A stretch of DNA of 64,000 nucleotides from UBA6054 sp964522095 (GCA_964522095.1 CAZFSO010000003.1:9521-73520), one strand, 5' to 3'. Positions 1 to 8,518 are shown, numbered from the stretch's first letter. Program-made: numbers and translations. The notes: generated by a model not told the origin, from the letters alone.

Positions 1-575
1 ATGATCTCGGCGAGCGGCTCGTCCATGGCCATCGGGTGGCCCATCCACGCGATGCGGCCCTGGGCGTCGATGACGAACGCGGCGGGGATGCCGTTGAGTT
101 GGGCGGCCTGCATCCAGGTCTCGGCCATGGCGGTGCCCTTCTCCAGGGCGACGGTGTAGGCCATCTCGTCGTGCTCGGCGACGAACCCGCGGACCATCTC
201 GGCCCGTTCCTCGCCCTCGGACTGCTCCCAGATGTTCACGCCGATGACGGTCAGGTCGTCGGCGTGCTCTTTCTGGAGTTCGGCCAGGTGGGGGAAGGCC
301 ATGATGCACGGTCCGCACCAAGTCGCCCAGAACTCGACGACGTAGGTCCTGCCCGGTTCGAATCCCTCGACGGCGTCGCCGCGGATCCACTCGGCGATCT
401 GCAACTCGGGCGCCTCGGCGCCGATGGAAACGGCCGGGTCGGGCTCGTTGGCCATGAGTTCGGCCAGGGACTTGCCGGCGCTGGGCTGCGCGGGGGCCGC
501 GGTCTCGGTTGGCTGGGCCGACACGAGACTGAGCGGCAAGCCGGCGATGAGCAGGGCGACGATGGTGCGGGTCAT
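1..575 (-). CDS. TlpA-like thioredoxin-fold protein (runs off window edge)
   Basis: The gene starts at the ATG complementary to 573-575 and stays open to base 1, so the C-terminus lies outside the window. About 191 residues are visible. Residues 1-20 form a signal peptide (MTRTIVALLIAG..., ending SAQ), followed by a short Ala/Pro linker and a thioredoxin fold with the redox motif FWATWCGPC. A later stretch, LNGIPAAFVID, carries the cis-Pro typical of the fold. This is the TlpA/ResA layout of exported thiol-disulfide oxidoreductases, so a periplasmic or membrane-facing redox role is likely; the substrate is unknown. An AGAGGA ribosome-binding site lies just upstream of the start. Confidence 0.85.
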   Translation of the reverse strand, partial: MTRTIVALLIAGLPLSLVSAQPTETAAPAQPSAGKSLAELMANEPDPAVSIGAEAPELQIAEWIRGDAVEGFEPGRTYVVEFWATWCGPCIMAFPHLAELQKEHADDLTVIGVNIWEQSEGEERAEMVRGFVAEHDEMAYTVALEKGTAMAETWMQAAQLNGIPAAFVIDAQGRIAWMGHPMAMDEPLAEI

Positions 576-658
576 GGCGGTCCTCTGTGGGGTTGGGTGC
601 TGGATCGGGTCGCGGGGGAAGTCGCGAGCGGGTTGTACCGGCGCCCGGACGGGCGGGT

Positions 659-1138
659 TCAGCCGAGCCGGGGCAGGTCGGCCTCGCCGAGGAGGTTGAA
701 GCCCTTGCGTCGGAGGATCTGGCCGGCGAGGGTGTGGTCGTCGACGGAGATGGCGATGGTGGGGGCGCCGTTTGGCTTGATCATCATGGGGTAGGCGAAG
801 GCGATGTTGATCTCGGCGCCGAGCAGGTGCAGGCACAGGCGGGAAAGGGACAGGCTCTCCGGGATCGAGACGACCAGGACCTCGTGCTCACCGAAGGGCA
901 GGGCGTCCTCGCGGAGGAGTTTGCGGGCCTCCTTGGCGTTGTTGGTGATCAGCCGGACCACGGCGTGGTCGGAGGCCTCGTGCACGGAGATGGCGCAGAT
1001 CGAGCAGGAGGCCTCGTCGAAGTTCTCGACCAGGTCGAGCAGTTTGCCCACCTTGTTGACGAGGAAGACGCTGAACTGCACGACGGTCGGGGGCGCGAAC
1101 CCCTGGGTGGTCTCTGTGGGCGTGGCCGACTCGTGCAT
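659..1138 (-). CDS. ACT-domain protein
   Basis: A 159-residue soluble protein with two ACT-like beta-alpha-beta units. The first half (about 20-85) starts QFSVFLVNKVGKLLDLVENFDEA, and the second (about 90-150) contains a hydrophobic MMIKPNG...IAISVDD segment. ACT domains bind small ligands, often amino acids, and regulate metabolic enzymes. This copy has no enzyme domain attached, so it is probably a stand-alone regulatory subunit. GGAAGGA precedes the ATG. It lies between the isc operon terminator and the thioredoxin-like gene on the same strand. Its ligand cannot be told from the sequence. Confidence 0.7.
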   Translation of the reverse strand: MHESATPTETTQGFAPPTVVQFSVFLVNKVGKLLDLVENFDEASCSICAISVHEASDHAVVRLITNNAKEARKLLREDALPFGEHEVLVVSIPESLSLSRLCLHLLGAEINIAFAYPMMIKPNGAPTIAISVDDHTLAGQILRRKGFNLLGEADLPRLG

Positions 1139-1238
1139 GCGGGTCCTTCCGTGCGGGCGCGGGGCAAGCCGGGCCGTGCGCGGGCCCTTTGGAACCGCAT
1201 TGAACCATCCCCGCCGACAAAGAGCAACCCCCCGGGCC

Positions 1239-1274
1239 CAAAAGAGATATCGCCCCGGCGGGGGCCGGGGCGAT
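1239..1274 (-). terminator. Intrinsic terminator of the isc operon
   Basis: A perfect 10-bp stem (1249-1258 with 1265-1274, ATCGCCCCGG arm) with a 6-nt loop is followed on the minus strand by ATCTCTTTT. It sits directly after the iscA stop codon. Confidence 0.65.
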
Positions 1275-1303
1275 CGGGGGGACGTTGCGGGAGGGAACGG
1301 GTG

Positions 1304-1660
1304 TCAGACCGAGAAACTGGACCCGCACCCGCAGGAGGTGTTGGCGTTGGGGTTGTTGAACACGAACCCGCGGCCCATGATCTCGTCCTTGAAGTCGACG
1401 GTGGTGCCGCCCAAGTAGAGCAGGCTCTTGGGGTCGACGATGATCTTGATGCCGTGCTGCTCGAAGACCTCGTCGGAGTCCTTCTGGGTCTCGGTCAGGT
1501 CGAGGATGTAGGAGAAGCCCGAGCAGCCGCCGCCCTTGACGCCCACGCGGAGGCGGACCTTGGCGGGGTCGAGTTCCTGCTCGGTGATGATGCGCCCGAT
1601 CTCCTTGGCGGCCAGGGGGCTGAGGATCACGGCGCTGGCTTCGGTGGTCTGGGTGGTCAT
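1304..1660 (-). CDS. iscA: Iron-sulfur cluster assembly protein IscA/ErpA type
   Basis: A-type Fe-S carrier of 118 residues. The family's three conserved cysteines are present: Cys46 in GGGCSGFSY, and Cys110 and Cys112 in SCGCGSSF near the C-terminus. Such proteins receive or store clusters from the IscU scaffold and pass them to apo-enzymes in the cytoplasm. I chose the ATG at 1660 (MTTQTTEA) over one eight codons upstream because AAAGGAAG lies at good spacing before it and the family begins there. It is last in an iscS-iscU-iscA operon. IscA and ErpA cannot be separated by eye. Confidence 0.93.
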   Translation of the reverse strand: MTTQTTEASAVILSPLAAKEIGRIITEQELDPAKVRLRVGVKGGGCSGFSYILDLTETQKDSDEVFEQHGIKIIVDPKSLLYLGGTTVDFKDEIMGRGFVFNNPNANTSCGCGSSFSV

Positions 1661-1754
1661 CGGGTGCGTCTTCCTTTCACGCACATGCTACGCGGCGTGA
1701 GGCGGGTTTGTTCGCGTTCTGGGCGGTTTTCCCCGGATGGGGTGGCGGGAGAGG

Positions 1755-2180
1755 TCAGTGGGCGTGGGCGGCGGACTCGCTGGCGACGGCGTTCTTCTGC
1801 TTGTAGTCGGCGATGGCCGCCCGGATGGCGTCCTCGGCGAGGACCGAGCAGTGGATCTTGACCGGCGGGAGGCTGAGTTCCTCGACGATCTGGGTGTTCT
1901 TGATCTCCAGGCCCTCGTCGATGGTGCGTCCCTTGAGCCACTCGGTGGCGAGGGAGGAACTGGCGATGGCCGAGCCGCAGCCGAAACACTTGAACTTGGC
2001 GTCCTCGATCTTGCCGTTCTGATCGACCTTGATCTGGAGTTGCATGACGTCGCCGCACTCGGGCGCACCGACGAGGCCGACGCCGACATCCTTGCGCTCC
2101 TTGATTTCCTTCTGGGTGCCGAACGACCCCACGTTGCGGGGGTTCTCGTAATGGTCGACGACTTTGGGGCTGTATGCCAT
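1755..2180 (-). CDS. iscU: Iron-sulfur cluster scaffold IscU
   Basis: A 141-residue IscU scaffold on which [2Fe-2S] clusters form from sulfur delivered by IscS. It starts MAYSPKVVDHYENPRNVGSF, typical of IscU. The ligand residues are present: Cys42 with Asp44 (ECGD), Cys68 in FGCGSAIASSS, and His110-Cys111. It lacks the extra insertion seen in SufU. The start at 2180 follows a GAGGTG ribosome-binding site and matches the family; an upstream in-frame ATG would add 28 unrelated residues. It lies 96 bp downstream of iscS and 94 bp upstream of iscA, all on the minus strand. Confidence 0.96.
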   Translation of the reverse strand: MAYSPKVVDHYENPRNVGSFGTQKEIKERKDVGVGLVGAPECGDVMQLQIKVDQNGKIEDAKFKCFGCGSAIASSSLATEWLKGRTIDEGLEIKNTQIVEELSLPPVKIHCSVLAEDAIRAAIADYKQKNAVASESAAHAH

Positions 2181-2276
2181 GGGATTCACCTCGCGGTGGG
2201 GGATTTCAGAGAGATCGTGAACAACCCCGGGGTTTGGGAGACCCGGCTCTGCGAGCCGGGCCACCGGGTCACCGGG

Positions 2277-3515
2277 TCAGTGCGCTTGCCATTCGATCTT
2301 GGTGATGTCGATCCCCTCGTTGTGCATGTCGAACAGCGGGGAGAGTTCGCGGAGTTTGTTGACCGCCTGGACGATCTTGTCGGCGGTGTAATCGATCTCC
2401 TCCTGGGTGGTCCAGCGTCCGAGGCTGATACGCAGGGAGGAGTGGGCCAGGTCGTCGCCGACGCCCAGGCTCTTGAGGACGTAACTGGGCTCGAGGCTGG
2501 CGCTGGTGCACGCCGAGCCCGAGGACATGGCGATCTCCTTGGTCGCCATCATGAGGCTCTCGCCCTCGACGAAGCCGAAGGAGATGTTGGTCAGGTGGGG
2601 CAGGCGGCGTTCGGCGTGCCCGTTGATCTGGGTCACGCTCAGGGCGCTGGTGACCTTGTCCTCGAGGCGACGGCGCAGGCCGAGCAGGCGCTCGCGCTCG
2701 CTGTCCATCTCCTGGGCGCAGAGTTCGCAGGCCTTGCCCAGCCCGACGATGCCGGGGACGTTGAGGGTGCCCGAACGCATGCCGCGCTCCTGGCCGCCGC
2801 CCTCCTGCAGGGCGGTCAGGCGGACGCGGGGGCGCCGACGCCGGACGTAGAGGGCGCCGACCCCCTTGGGGCCGTACATCTTGTGGCCGGAGAAGGAGAG
2901 CAGGTCGACCTCGTCGGTTTTGACGTTGGTGGGCATCTTGCCGACCCACTGCGTGGCGTCGGTGTGGAAGATGACCCCCTTCTCGTGGCAGAGGGCGCCG
3001 ATCTCGGGCACCTCGTTGATCGTGCCGATCTCGTTGTTGGCCCACATGAGGGTGACGAGGATGGTGTCCTCGCGCATCGCGGCCTCGACCATCGACCGGG
3101 TGATCACCCCGTCGCGCCCGGGCTCCAGGAAGGTCACGTCGAAGCCTTCCTTCTGCAGGCGCTTGCAGGGGTCGAGCACGGCCTTGTGCTCGTGCAGGGC
3201 GGTGATGACGTGGCCGCGACCGGTCTGGCCGGCGGGCTTGAGAGCGTACATGGACGCGGCGCCCTTGATGGCCAGGTTGTTGGCCTCGGTCGCGCCGGAG
3301 GTGAAGACGATCTCCTTGGGGTCGGCGCCGATCAGGGCGGCGACCTGCGCGCGGGCGGCGTCGACGCCCTCCTCCCCGGCCCACCCGAACGAGTGGTTGC
3401 GCGAGCCGGGGTTGCCGAACGACTCGGTGAAGTACGGCAGCATCGCCTCGACCACGCGCGGGTCGGTGCGGGTGGTTGCGGCGTGGTCAAGATAGATGGG
3501 CAGTCTGGGCGCCAT
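2277..3515 (-). CDS. iscS: Cysteine desulfurase IscS
   Basis: A PLP-dependent cysteine desulfurase of 412 residues that supplies sulfane sulfur to IscU and to tRNA thiolation. It opens with IYLDHAATTRTDPRV, the family signature. Lys212 in SFSGHKMYGPKG is the PLP Schiff-base lysine. Cys336 in SSGSACTSAS is the catalytic cysteine on the flexible loop. The length matches IscS (about 404) and not the longer SufS class. CGGAGG precedes the ATG. It heads the operon; no iscR, hscB, hscA or fdx gene is adjacent. A Fur-box-like palindrome and AT-rich promoter region lie just upstream. Confidence 0.96.
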   Translation of the reverse strand: MAPRLPIYLDHAATTRTDPRVVEAMLPYFTESFGNPGSRNHSFGWAGEEGVDAARAQVAALIGADPKEIVFTSGATEANNLAIKGAASMYALKPAGQTGRGHVITALHEHKAVLDPCKRLQKEGFDVTFLEPGRDGVITRSMVEAAMREDTILVTLMWANNEIGTINEVPEIGALCHEKGVIFHTDATQWVGKMPTNVKTDEVDLLSFSGHKMYGPKGVGALYVRRRRPRVRLTALQEGGGQERGMRSGTLNVPGIVGLGKACELCAQEMDSERERLLGLRRRLEDKVTSALSVTQINGHAERRLPHLTNISFGFVEGESLMMATKEIAMSSGSACTSASLEPSYVLKSLGVGDDLAHSSLRISLGRWTTQEEIDYTADKIVQAVNKLRELSPLFDMHNEGIDITKIEWQAH

Positions 3516-3551
3516 GCGTGCCTCCGAACGGGCCGTCGTCAGGCGGACCCG

Positions 3552-3557
3552 ATTATG
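3552..3557 (-). promoter_or_regulatory. Candidate -10 element for iscS
   Basis: On the minus strand CATAAT lies in an unusually AT-rich patch about 37 bp before the iscS start. No convincing -35 hexamer lies at 16-18 bp, so the promoter assignment is tentative. Confidence 0.3.
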
Positions 3558-3576
3558 GACAAAGCAGTCCTGAAAC

Positions 3577-3591
3577 TGAGAATCATTCTAA
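3577..3591. promoter_or_regulatory. Fur-box-like palindrome upstream of iscS
   Basis: TGAGAATCATTCTAA is a 7-1-7 inverted repeat (TGAGAAT / TTAGAAT half-sites). It agrees with the classic TGATAATNATTATCA Fur consensus at 11 of 14 defined positions. It lies about 20 bp upstream of the candidate -10 of the iscSUA operon. A Fur-family regulator is encoded at 25334-25711. Iron-responsive control is inferred. Confidence 0.5.
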
Positions 3592-3680
3592 AAAGTATAC
3601 GCGGGCGGGTCTGCCCGAGCAAGGCGGGCGCGAGCGTGTCCTGGCCAATGGGTCGCGCCGCTCGGGGCGGGTGCGGCGGG

Positions 3681-4112
3681 TCATCGGGGCTGGCGGTAGA
3701 TCAGGCGGACGCGGTTGCCGCGGGGGTTGAAGCGCACCTCGGTCATGTAGGCCCGCATGAGCATGACGCCCCGCCCGGAGGGCTTGGCGAGGTTCTCCTC
3801 GGTTGTCGGGTCGGGCAGGGCGTCGGGGTCGAAGCCCGGGCCGCGGTCCTCGACGGCGACGTCGACGGCGTCGGGGCCGACGCGGTACTCCAGCGTCACC
3901 GGCTCGTCGGGGCCGACGGTCTCGTGCCCGTGCTCGAAGGCGTTGGTGACGGCCTCTTCCAGGGCCAGGCGCACGGCGAAGAGGGCGCCGTCCTCGAAGC
4001 CCGCGTCCCTGGCCCGGGCGAGGACGGCCTCGATGACCTCGTCGATCCGGGCGCGGTCACGGCGCAGTTCAACGCGCGTCGAGCCCGGGATGGCGGTGTC
4101 GTGTCCGGTCAT
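3681..4112 (-). CDS. RsbW-like anti-sigma factor kinase (HATPase_c_2)
   Basis: A 143-residue single-domain GHKL ATPase of the RsbW/SpoIIAB type. The N box is LEEAVTNAFEHG (51-62), the G1 box is EDRGPGFDP (88-96), and the G2 box is GRGVMLMRAYM (113-123). These proteins bind and inhibit a sigma factor, or act in other partner switches, and phosphorylate a STAS-domain antagonist. The gene encoding such an antagonist lies 61 bp upstream on the same strand. No sigma factor or PP2C phosphatase gene is adjacent, so the target is unknown. No clear ribosome-binding site precedes the ATG, which may mean coupling to the upstream gene. Confidence 0.88.
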   Translation of the reverse strand: MTGHDTAIPGSTRVELRRDRARIDEVIEAVLARARDAGFEDGALFAVRLALEEAVTNAFEHGHETVGPDEPVTLEYRVGPDAVDVAVEDRGPGFDPDALPDPTTEENLAKPSGRGVMLMRAYMTEVRFNPRGNRVRLIYRQPR

Positions 4113-4173
4113 GCGGCGGCTGGGAGGCGGCTTGGCGCCGGGGGGCGTGGGGGCCGGGGGCAGGGGCGTGCGG

Positions 4174-4533
4174 TCACTCGAAACTCTCGACGGCCTCCTC
4201 GGTCGTGTCGTGGATGTTGAAGAGTTTGTTGAGGCGCGTGATGACGAAGACCTCGTAGATCTGCGGGTCGATGTTGGCCAGGCGGAGTTGGCCGGCGCGG
4301 TCGCGCACGCGGTGGTTGATGGTGATCAGGGCGCCCAGGGCGGCCGAGGAGAGGTGGTCGACGTTGGAGAAACTGATGAGCAGTTTCGGCGCGTCCGAGC
4401 GGTCGATCAGCGCGGCGATCTCCTCGCTGATGGCCTGGATGTTCGCCTCGTCGAGGATGTTGCGGTCGACGAACTCGACCGTGGTGATGCCGTCTCGGTC
4501 CGAGACCCGCAGCCTCGACTCAGCCTGTGCCAT
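4174..4533 (-). CDS. STAS-domain anti-sigma factor antagonist
   Basis: A 119-residue STAS protein of the SpoIIAA/RsbV type. The conserved phosphoacceptor region reads VDHLSSAALGALITIN, with Ser62-Ser63. In the partner-switch model the unphosphorylated form sequesters the RsbW-like kinase, freeing the sigma factor. TGAGGAGAAG is a strong ribosome-binding site before the ATG. It is followed directly by the kinase gene, as in rsbV-rsbW. A TATAGT -10-like hexamer is seen at 4576-4581 on the minus strand, without an obvious -35. Confidence 0.88.
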   Translation of the reverse strand: MAQAESRLRVSDRDGITTVEFVDRNILDEANIQAISEEIAALIDRSDAPKLLISFSNVDHLSSAALGALITINHRVRDRAGQLRLANIDPQIYEVFVITRLNKLFNIHDTTEEAVESFE

Positions 4534-4628
4534 CGCGTCTTCTCCTCAGGCCCCCGCGGCCCGTGCGGGGTGGTGACTATAGAACCGGGCCGGGGCCGCG
4601 GGCGTGCGGTGGGCCGGCGCGGGGGGTG

Positions 4629-4662
4629 AAAAAACGCGGGCGTCCGGTGAGGACGCCCGCGT
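4629..4662 (-). terminator. Intrinsic terminator after the secretin gene
   Basis: An 11-bp GC-rich stem (4635-4645 with 4651-4661) with a 5-nt loop is followed on the minus strand by six T residues. It lies 25 bp past the stop codon of the TPR/secretin gene. Confidence 0.85.
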
Positions 4663-4687
4663 GGGTGGTCAGGGCGGGGTGAGGCGG

Positions 4688-7600
4688 TCAGCCCCCGAGT
4701 TGGTCGGCCAGGCCGGGGAAGTTGCGCTCTTCCTCCTCGTTCTGGATGAGGATGGTGGGCTTGATGAGGACGAGCAGGGTCTGCTCTTCCTTGACGTCGA
4801 TGCGGTTGGAGAAGAAGCGCGAGAGGATCGGGATCTTGGAGAGCACGGGCACGCCGGACTCGACCTGGAGTTCCTGGACCAGGTTCTGGCCGCCCAGCAG
4901 GACGGTGCCCTGGTCGGGGATGGTGGTGGTGGTGTTGATCTGGGTGGCGGTGACGACGGGGATCTGGATGGCGCCCTCGGCGTTCGCGCCGCCGCCGCCC
5001 AGCCCGCCGCCGCCGGCCGCGGCCTCGACCACGCGGTCGGGCGCGAACTCGACCTGGGAGATCGAGGTGCGCACGGTCAGGGTGACGTAGCGGCGGTCGG
5101 CGGACACCACGCCGTCGAGGTCGAGCACGACACCGGTGTTGAGCACTTCCATCTCGGGGTCGAAGGCGACGGCCGAGTCGGAGGTGACGGGGGTCAGGTC
5201 GGAGACGAAGGTCTGGCTGGTGGCGACGGTGATGAAGGCGCGCTGGCCGTTGGTGAAGGTCAGGCGGGGGGCGGTCAGGATGACAGAGCGGCGGTCGGCC
5301 TGGGTCGCCTCGACGAGGAAGTCGACCTGCACGTCGTCAAGGAACCGGCCGGTGATGCCCAGGGCGGGGTTCATGCCCAGGATGGTCGACGCGAAGGAAC
5401 TGGCGCCGCCGGCGAGGGAGTTGGCCAGGCCCAGCGAGTTCTGACGGGCGCCGATGATGGACCACTGGTCGCTGCCGAACAGGCCGCCGCCGTTGTTGCC
5501 GGGGCCGAGGACGGGCTGCGTGATGAAATCGATGGTGTCCGGCACGCCGTCCCCGTCGGTGTCGACGGGGAACTGACCGCCTCCTGTGACCTCTCCGACC
5601 AGTTCGCCGTCTGCGTTGAAGTAATGCGACGGCAGCAGCGACGGGTCGATCATGTTCGCGAGGCGGTACTCGGCGCTGTTGGCGTTGAAGTAGACGTCCA
5701 GGTTGAAGCCGATCTGCTCGAAGAAGTCCTGGGCGACGGTGAGGAAGCGGGCCTCGACGTTGATCTGCAGGGCGCGGACGGCGCGGAGTTTGCTGAGCAG
5801 GCCGATGATGGAGCGGTGGTTGCGGGGGGTGGTGGTGATGACGAAGTTGCCGCTGAGTTGGCTGATCGAACTGGTGTCGCCGCCGAGGTCGACCCAGCCG
5901 TTGGGGTCGACGTTGTTCTGGATGAGCGTGACGATCTCCTGGACGCGGTCCTCGAAGTTGATGTCGTCCTGTTGCTGCGTGCCGCCGGAGAAGGGCGACC
6001 CGCCGCCGCCGCCCTGGCTCTGCAGGGCGCTGGACAGGTCGAACTCGGGGGCCTCGTCGAACCGGGGGACGACGAAGAGCAGGTCGCGGATGTCGTAGAT
6101 CTCAAGGACGGTGTTGCGCCGGAGGACCTCGTCGGACGCGATGGTGACGATGCCGTCCTGCACGGCCCAGCCGGCCGGCAGGGTGCGGTCCGAGACGCGG
6201 GTCACGACGCGGTCGAGCACGGTCTCGAGCGAGGCCGAGCGCAGGCGGAGGGTCACCGGGGTGTCGGGGTCGACGCCGATGTCGGCCAGGGACTCCCAGT
6301 CGACGTCGATGTCGATGCGGGCGGTGCTGGCGATGAAGTTGACCACGTCCTCGAAGGCGTTGTTGTCCAGGTCGATGGGCAGCCGCGTGTCGCGGAGGGT
6401 GGCCAGGACGGCGCGGTCCATCTCGGACTCGGCGAACTCCAGCGGCTCGCCGCGCCGGAAACTGATGGCCGGCCAGTCGGCGGGGTAGGACATCAGGCCC
6501 TCGGGGGCGATCATGGCCTCCTGGGCGTTGATGGACTCGCGTGCGTGCGAGAGGGTCTTCTCGCGCTGCAGGTTCAGGAAGCGGCGGTACATGATCGTGT
6601 CCTCGATCATGTCCTTGAGCAGCAGGCCCGAGGGGTTGTTGGGGTCCAGGAAGAGGATGGACTCGGTGACCTCCAGGGCCTCCTCGTACTTGAGTTCCTG
6701 CTGCAGGGCGCGGACGCGCTCGATGGCGGCGAGGATGCGCTCGTCACGCTCGGCGGCGCGCTGGGTCTCCAGTTCGGTCTGCTCGCGGAGCAGTTCCTCG
6801 TCGCGGCGCTGGCGCTCCTCGATGCGCAGGCGCTCCTCGGTGCTCGCGACGCGGTCGAGCAGGGCGTCGAGGTCGTTCTGGCGGGCGTCGAACTCCGACT
6901 CGGGCATCAGGGTGCGGGACTGGTTGAGCGTCAGTTGGGCCTGGGCGGCGAGGTTGCGGGCCAGGTTGGTGTCGCCGCGGCTCAGCGCGCCCTCTGTCTG
7001 CTCGATCTGGTTGCTGAAGGTCGCCAGCGCGCGCTCGCGGGCCAGGGCCCGGTCGCCCACCACGTCCTGCAGCGCGCCCTCGGGCCCGCCCTGGGCGCGG
7101 GTGGCGACCTGCAGTTCGGACCGGCGCTCGCGGGCGGTGGCCAGTTGCTCGGGGGTCAGGTGCTCGGAGAACTCGCTGAGGACCCGGCTGTAGCGGTCCA
7201 GGGCGGTGCCGAGTTGGCGCTCGTCGTAGGCGCGGGCGGCCTCGCCCATCAGGGTCTGGGCCTCGAAGCGCCGGGCGGCCTCGATCAGGTCCACGTCCAG
7301 GGGCTGCTCGACGGGCCGGGTCTCCTGGGCGGGCTCGATGACCTCAACCTCGACGGGCGCCTCGGGCTGGCCCTGGGGCTCGGCGGGCTGGGCGTTGGGC
7401 TGCTGGGCGGGGTCCTCGGGCTGGCCGCCCAGGTAGGAGCCGCTGCCGCGGGCGCCGTCCTGGGTGCTGCCCATGAGCCAGTCGGAGGCGGGCGCGAGCA
7501 GGCCGAATGCGGCGGTGTCGAAGGCCGAGCCGCGGGCGAGTTCCATCTCGAGGATGCGGCCGCGGGCGGTGTCCAGGCGTCGTGAGGCGTCGTCGTCGAG

Positions 7601-8191
7601 CGTCACGCCCGAGCGGCTGACGCGGTCGAGCAGTTCCTTGGCCTCGGCGTAGCGCCCGTCGTTGAAGGCGGCGTCGGCGGCGCGGAGGGCGTCGGGGACC
7701 CGTGGGGTCAGTTCGGCCCGGCGCATGCCGGCCAGTTCGAGCAGCGCCTTGGCGGTCTCGATCTGGGCCAGGTCGGCCCGGCCCGAGCGGACCACGGCCG
7801 AGGCGTGACGCTCGGCGTCGACCAGGTTGTCCTGGCTGAGCGCCAGTTCGGCCCGCTGCAGGCTCATCTCATAGGGGTTGGCGGTGGCGATCTGGCGGTC
7901 CACGCCCGAGCGCAGGGTCCACAGGCGGCGTCCGGCCTCGTCGCCCAGGGCGGCGGCCACGGGCGAGTTGTGCAGCGCGTCGAGCATCGCCTTGGCGCGC
8001 ATCAGTTTGCCCTCGCTGGCCAGCGTCGCGGCGTGGTCGAGCACGCGGTCCGGGCGGACGGAACGCTCGGCTTGCGGGACGTCGGCCGCTCCCGCCATCG
8101 CGGCGGCGCTCCAGACGGAGCAGGTCGTGGCGCACGCGGCCAGAAGGAGCGAGCAGACGGAACGGTTGGTCGTGCGGGGCATCCGGTGCAC
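4688..8191 (-). CDS. TPR-secretin outer membrane protein (type II/III secretion GspD-like)
   Basis: A 1167-residue exported protein. Residues 1-35 look like a signal peptide. Residues 45 to about 590 are alpha-helical with TPR-like pairs and a charged coiled region rich in RRDEELLREQTELETQ-type sequence. A secretin N0/STN-like domain follows at about 610-700, and the C-terminal secretin domain carries TTTTIPDQGTVLLGGQ and PILSRFFSNR near the end. Secretins form gated outer-membrane channels. No other type II, type IV pilus or type III components are nearby, so the transported substrate is unknown. The long helical N-terminus may combine the usual separate pilotin or TPR functions; that is inference. 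A terminator follows. Confidence 0.85.
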   Translation of the reverse strand: MHRMPRTTNRSVCSLLLAACATTCSVWSAAAMAGAADVPQAERSVRPDRVLDHAATLASEGKLMRAKAMLDALHNSPVAAALGDEAGRRLWTLRSGVDRQIATANPYEMSLQRAELALSQDNLVDAERHASAVVRSGRADLAQIETAKALLELAGMRRAELTPRVPDALRAADAAFNDGRYAEAKELLDRVSRSGVTLDDDASRRLDTARGRILEMELARGSAFDTAAFGLLAPASDWLMGSTQDGARGSGSYLGGQPEDPAQQPNAQPAEPQGQPEAPVEVEVIEPAQETRPVEQPLDVDLIEAARRFEAQTLMGEAARAYDERQLGTALDRYSRVLSEFSEHLTPEQLATARERRSELQVATRAQGGPEGALQDVVGDRALARERALATFSNQIEQTEGALSRGDTNLARNLAAQAQLTLNQSRTLMPESEFDARQNDLDALLDRVASTEERLRIEERQRRDEELLREQTELETQRAAERDERILAAIERVRALQQELKYEEALEVTESILFLDPNNPSGLLLKDMIEDTIMYRRFLNLQREKTLSHARESINAQEAMIAPEGLMSYPADWPAISFRRGEPLEFAESEMDRAVLATLRDTRLPIDLDNNAFEDVVNFIASTARIDIDVDWESLADIGVDPDTPVTLRLRSASLETVLDRVVTRVSDRTLPAGWAVQDGIVTIASDEVLRRNTVLEIYDIRDLLFVVPRFDEAPEFDLSSALQSQGGGGGSPFSGGTQQQDDINFEDRVQEIVTLIQNNVDPNGWVDLGGDTSSISQLSGNFVITTTPRNHRSIIGLLSKLRAVRALQINVEARFLTVAQDFFEQIGFNLDVYFNANSAEYRLANMIDPSLLPSHYFNADGELVGEVTGGGQFPVDTDGDGVPDTIDFITQPVLGPGNNGGGLFGSDQWSIIGARQNSLGLANSLAGGASSFASTILGMNPALGITGRFLDDVQVDFLVEATQADRRSVILTAPRLTFTNGQRAFITVATSQTFVSDLTPVTSDSAVAFDPEMEVLNTGVVLDLDGVVSADRRYVTLTVRTSISQVEFAPDRVVEAAAGGGGLGGGGANAEGAIQIPVVTATQINTTTTIPDQGTVLLGGQNLVQELQVESGVPVLSKIPILSRFFSNRIDVKEEQTLLVLIKPTILIQNEEEERNFPGLADQLGG

Positions 8192-8518
8192 TCCAGATCG
8201 TGGGAAGGGGGGTGTTGCGTCAGGAGCGGGGCTCGTGTCGCGGTGGTGTCTCTCCGAACGGTGATCCCGCTGGGGATCGCTGCGAGTCTCAGGCGGTGTT
8301 GGTGGCCGTCGGGGCCCCGCCTTGAGGGACGGACGATATCGGGGAAGGCCCGGAATCGCAAATCCCCCTCGCGAGGACTTTCACGCCGTGACGCTCGGCC
8401 GGAGGGAAGCGGGGCCGTCCGGGTGTGTCGGGCGTCATCGCGACGGTTCGGCACGCGGGGGTCAACGGTTCCCCGGCGGGCTTGCGCGGGCATGAAATGC
8501 CGGCGCGGCGCGGGTCGG
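8192..8518. other. Intergenic region, no gene seen
   Basis: These 327 bp separate two minus-strand genes. They hold a candidate promoter for the secretin gene (8333-8361) and a near-perfect hairpin (8484-8506, GCGC and GGCAT arms around GAA) just after the upstream gene, without a T tract. I see no coding sequence or RNA gene. Confidence 0.6.
8333..8361 (-). promoter_or_regulatory. Candidate sigma-70 promoter for the secretin gene
   Basis: On the minus strand TTGCGA (8356-8361) and TATCGT (8333-8338) are separated by exactly 17 bp, each matching the consensus at four of six positions. The implied leader is about 135 nt. Confidence 0.35.

Noticed and set aside
4604..7585. 993-codon plus-strand frame opposite the secretin gene
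   Set aside because: It is an antisense shadow rich in Gly, Val, Asp and Leu with no domains; the minus strand has a signal peptide and a secretin domain.
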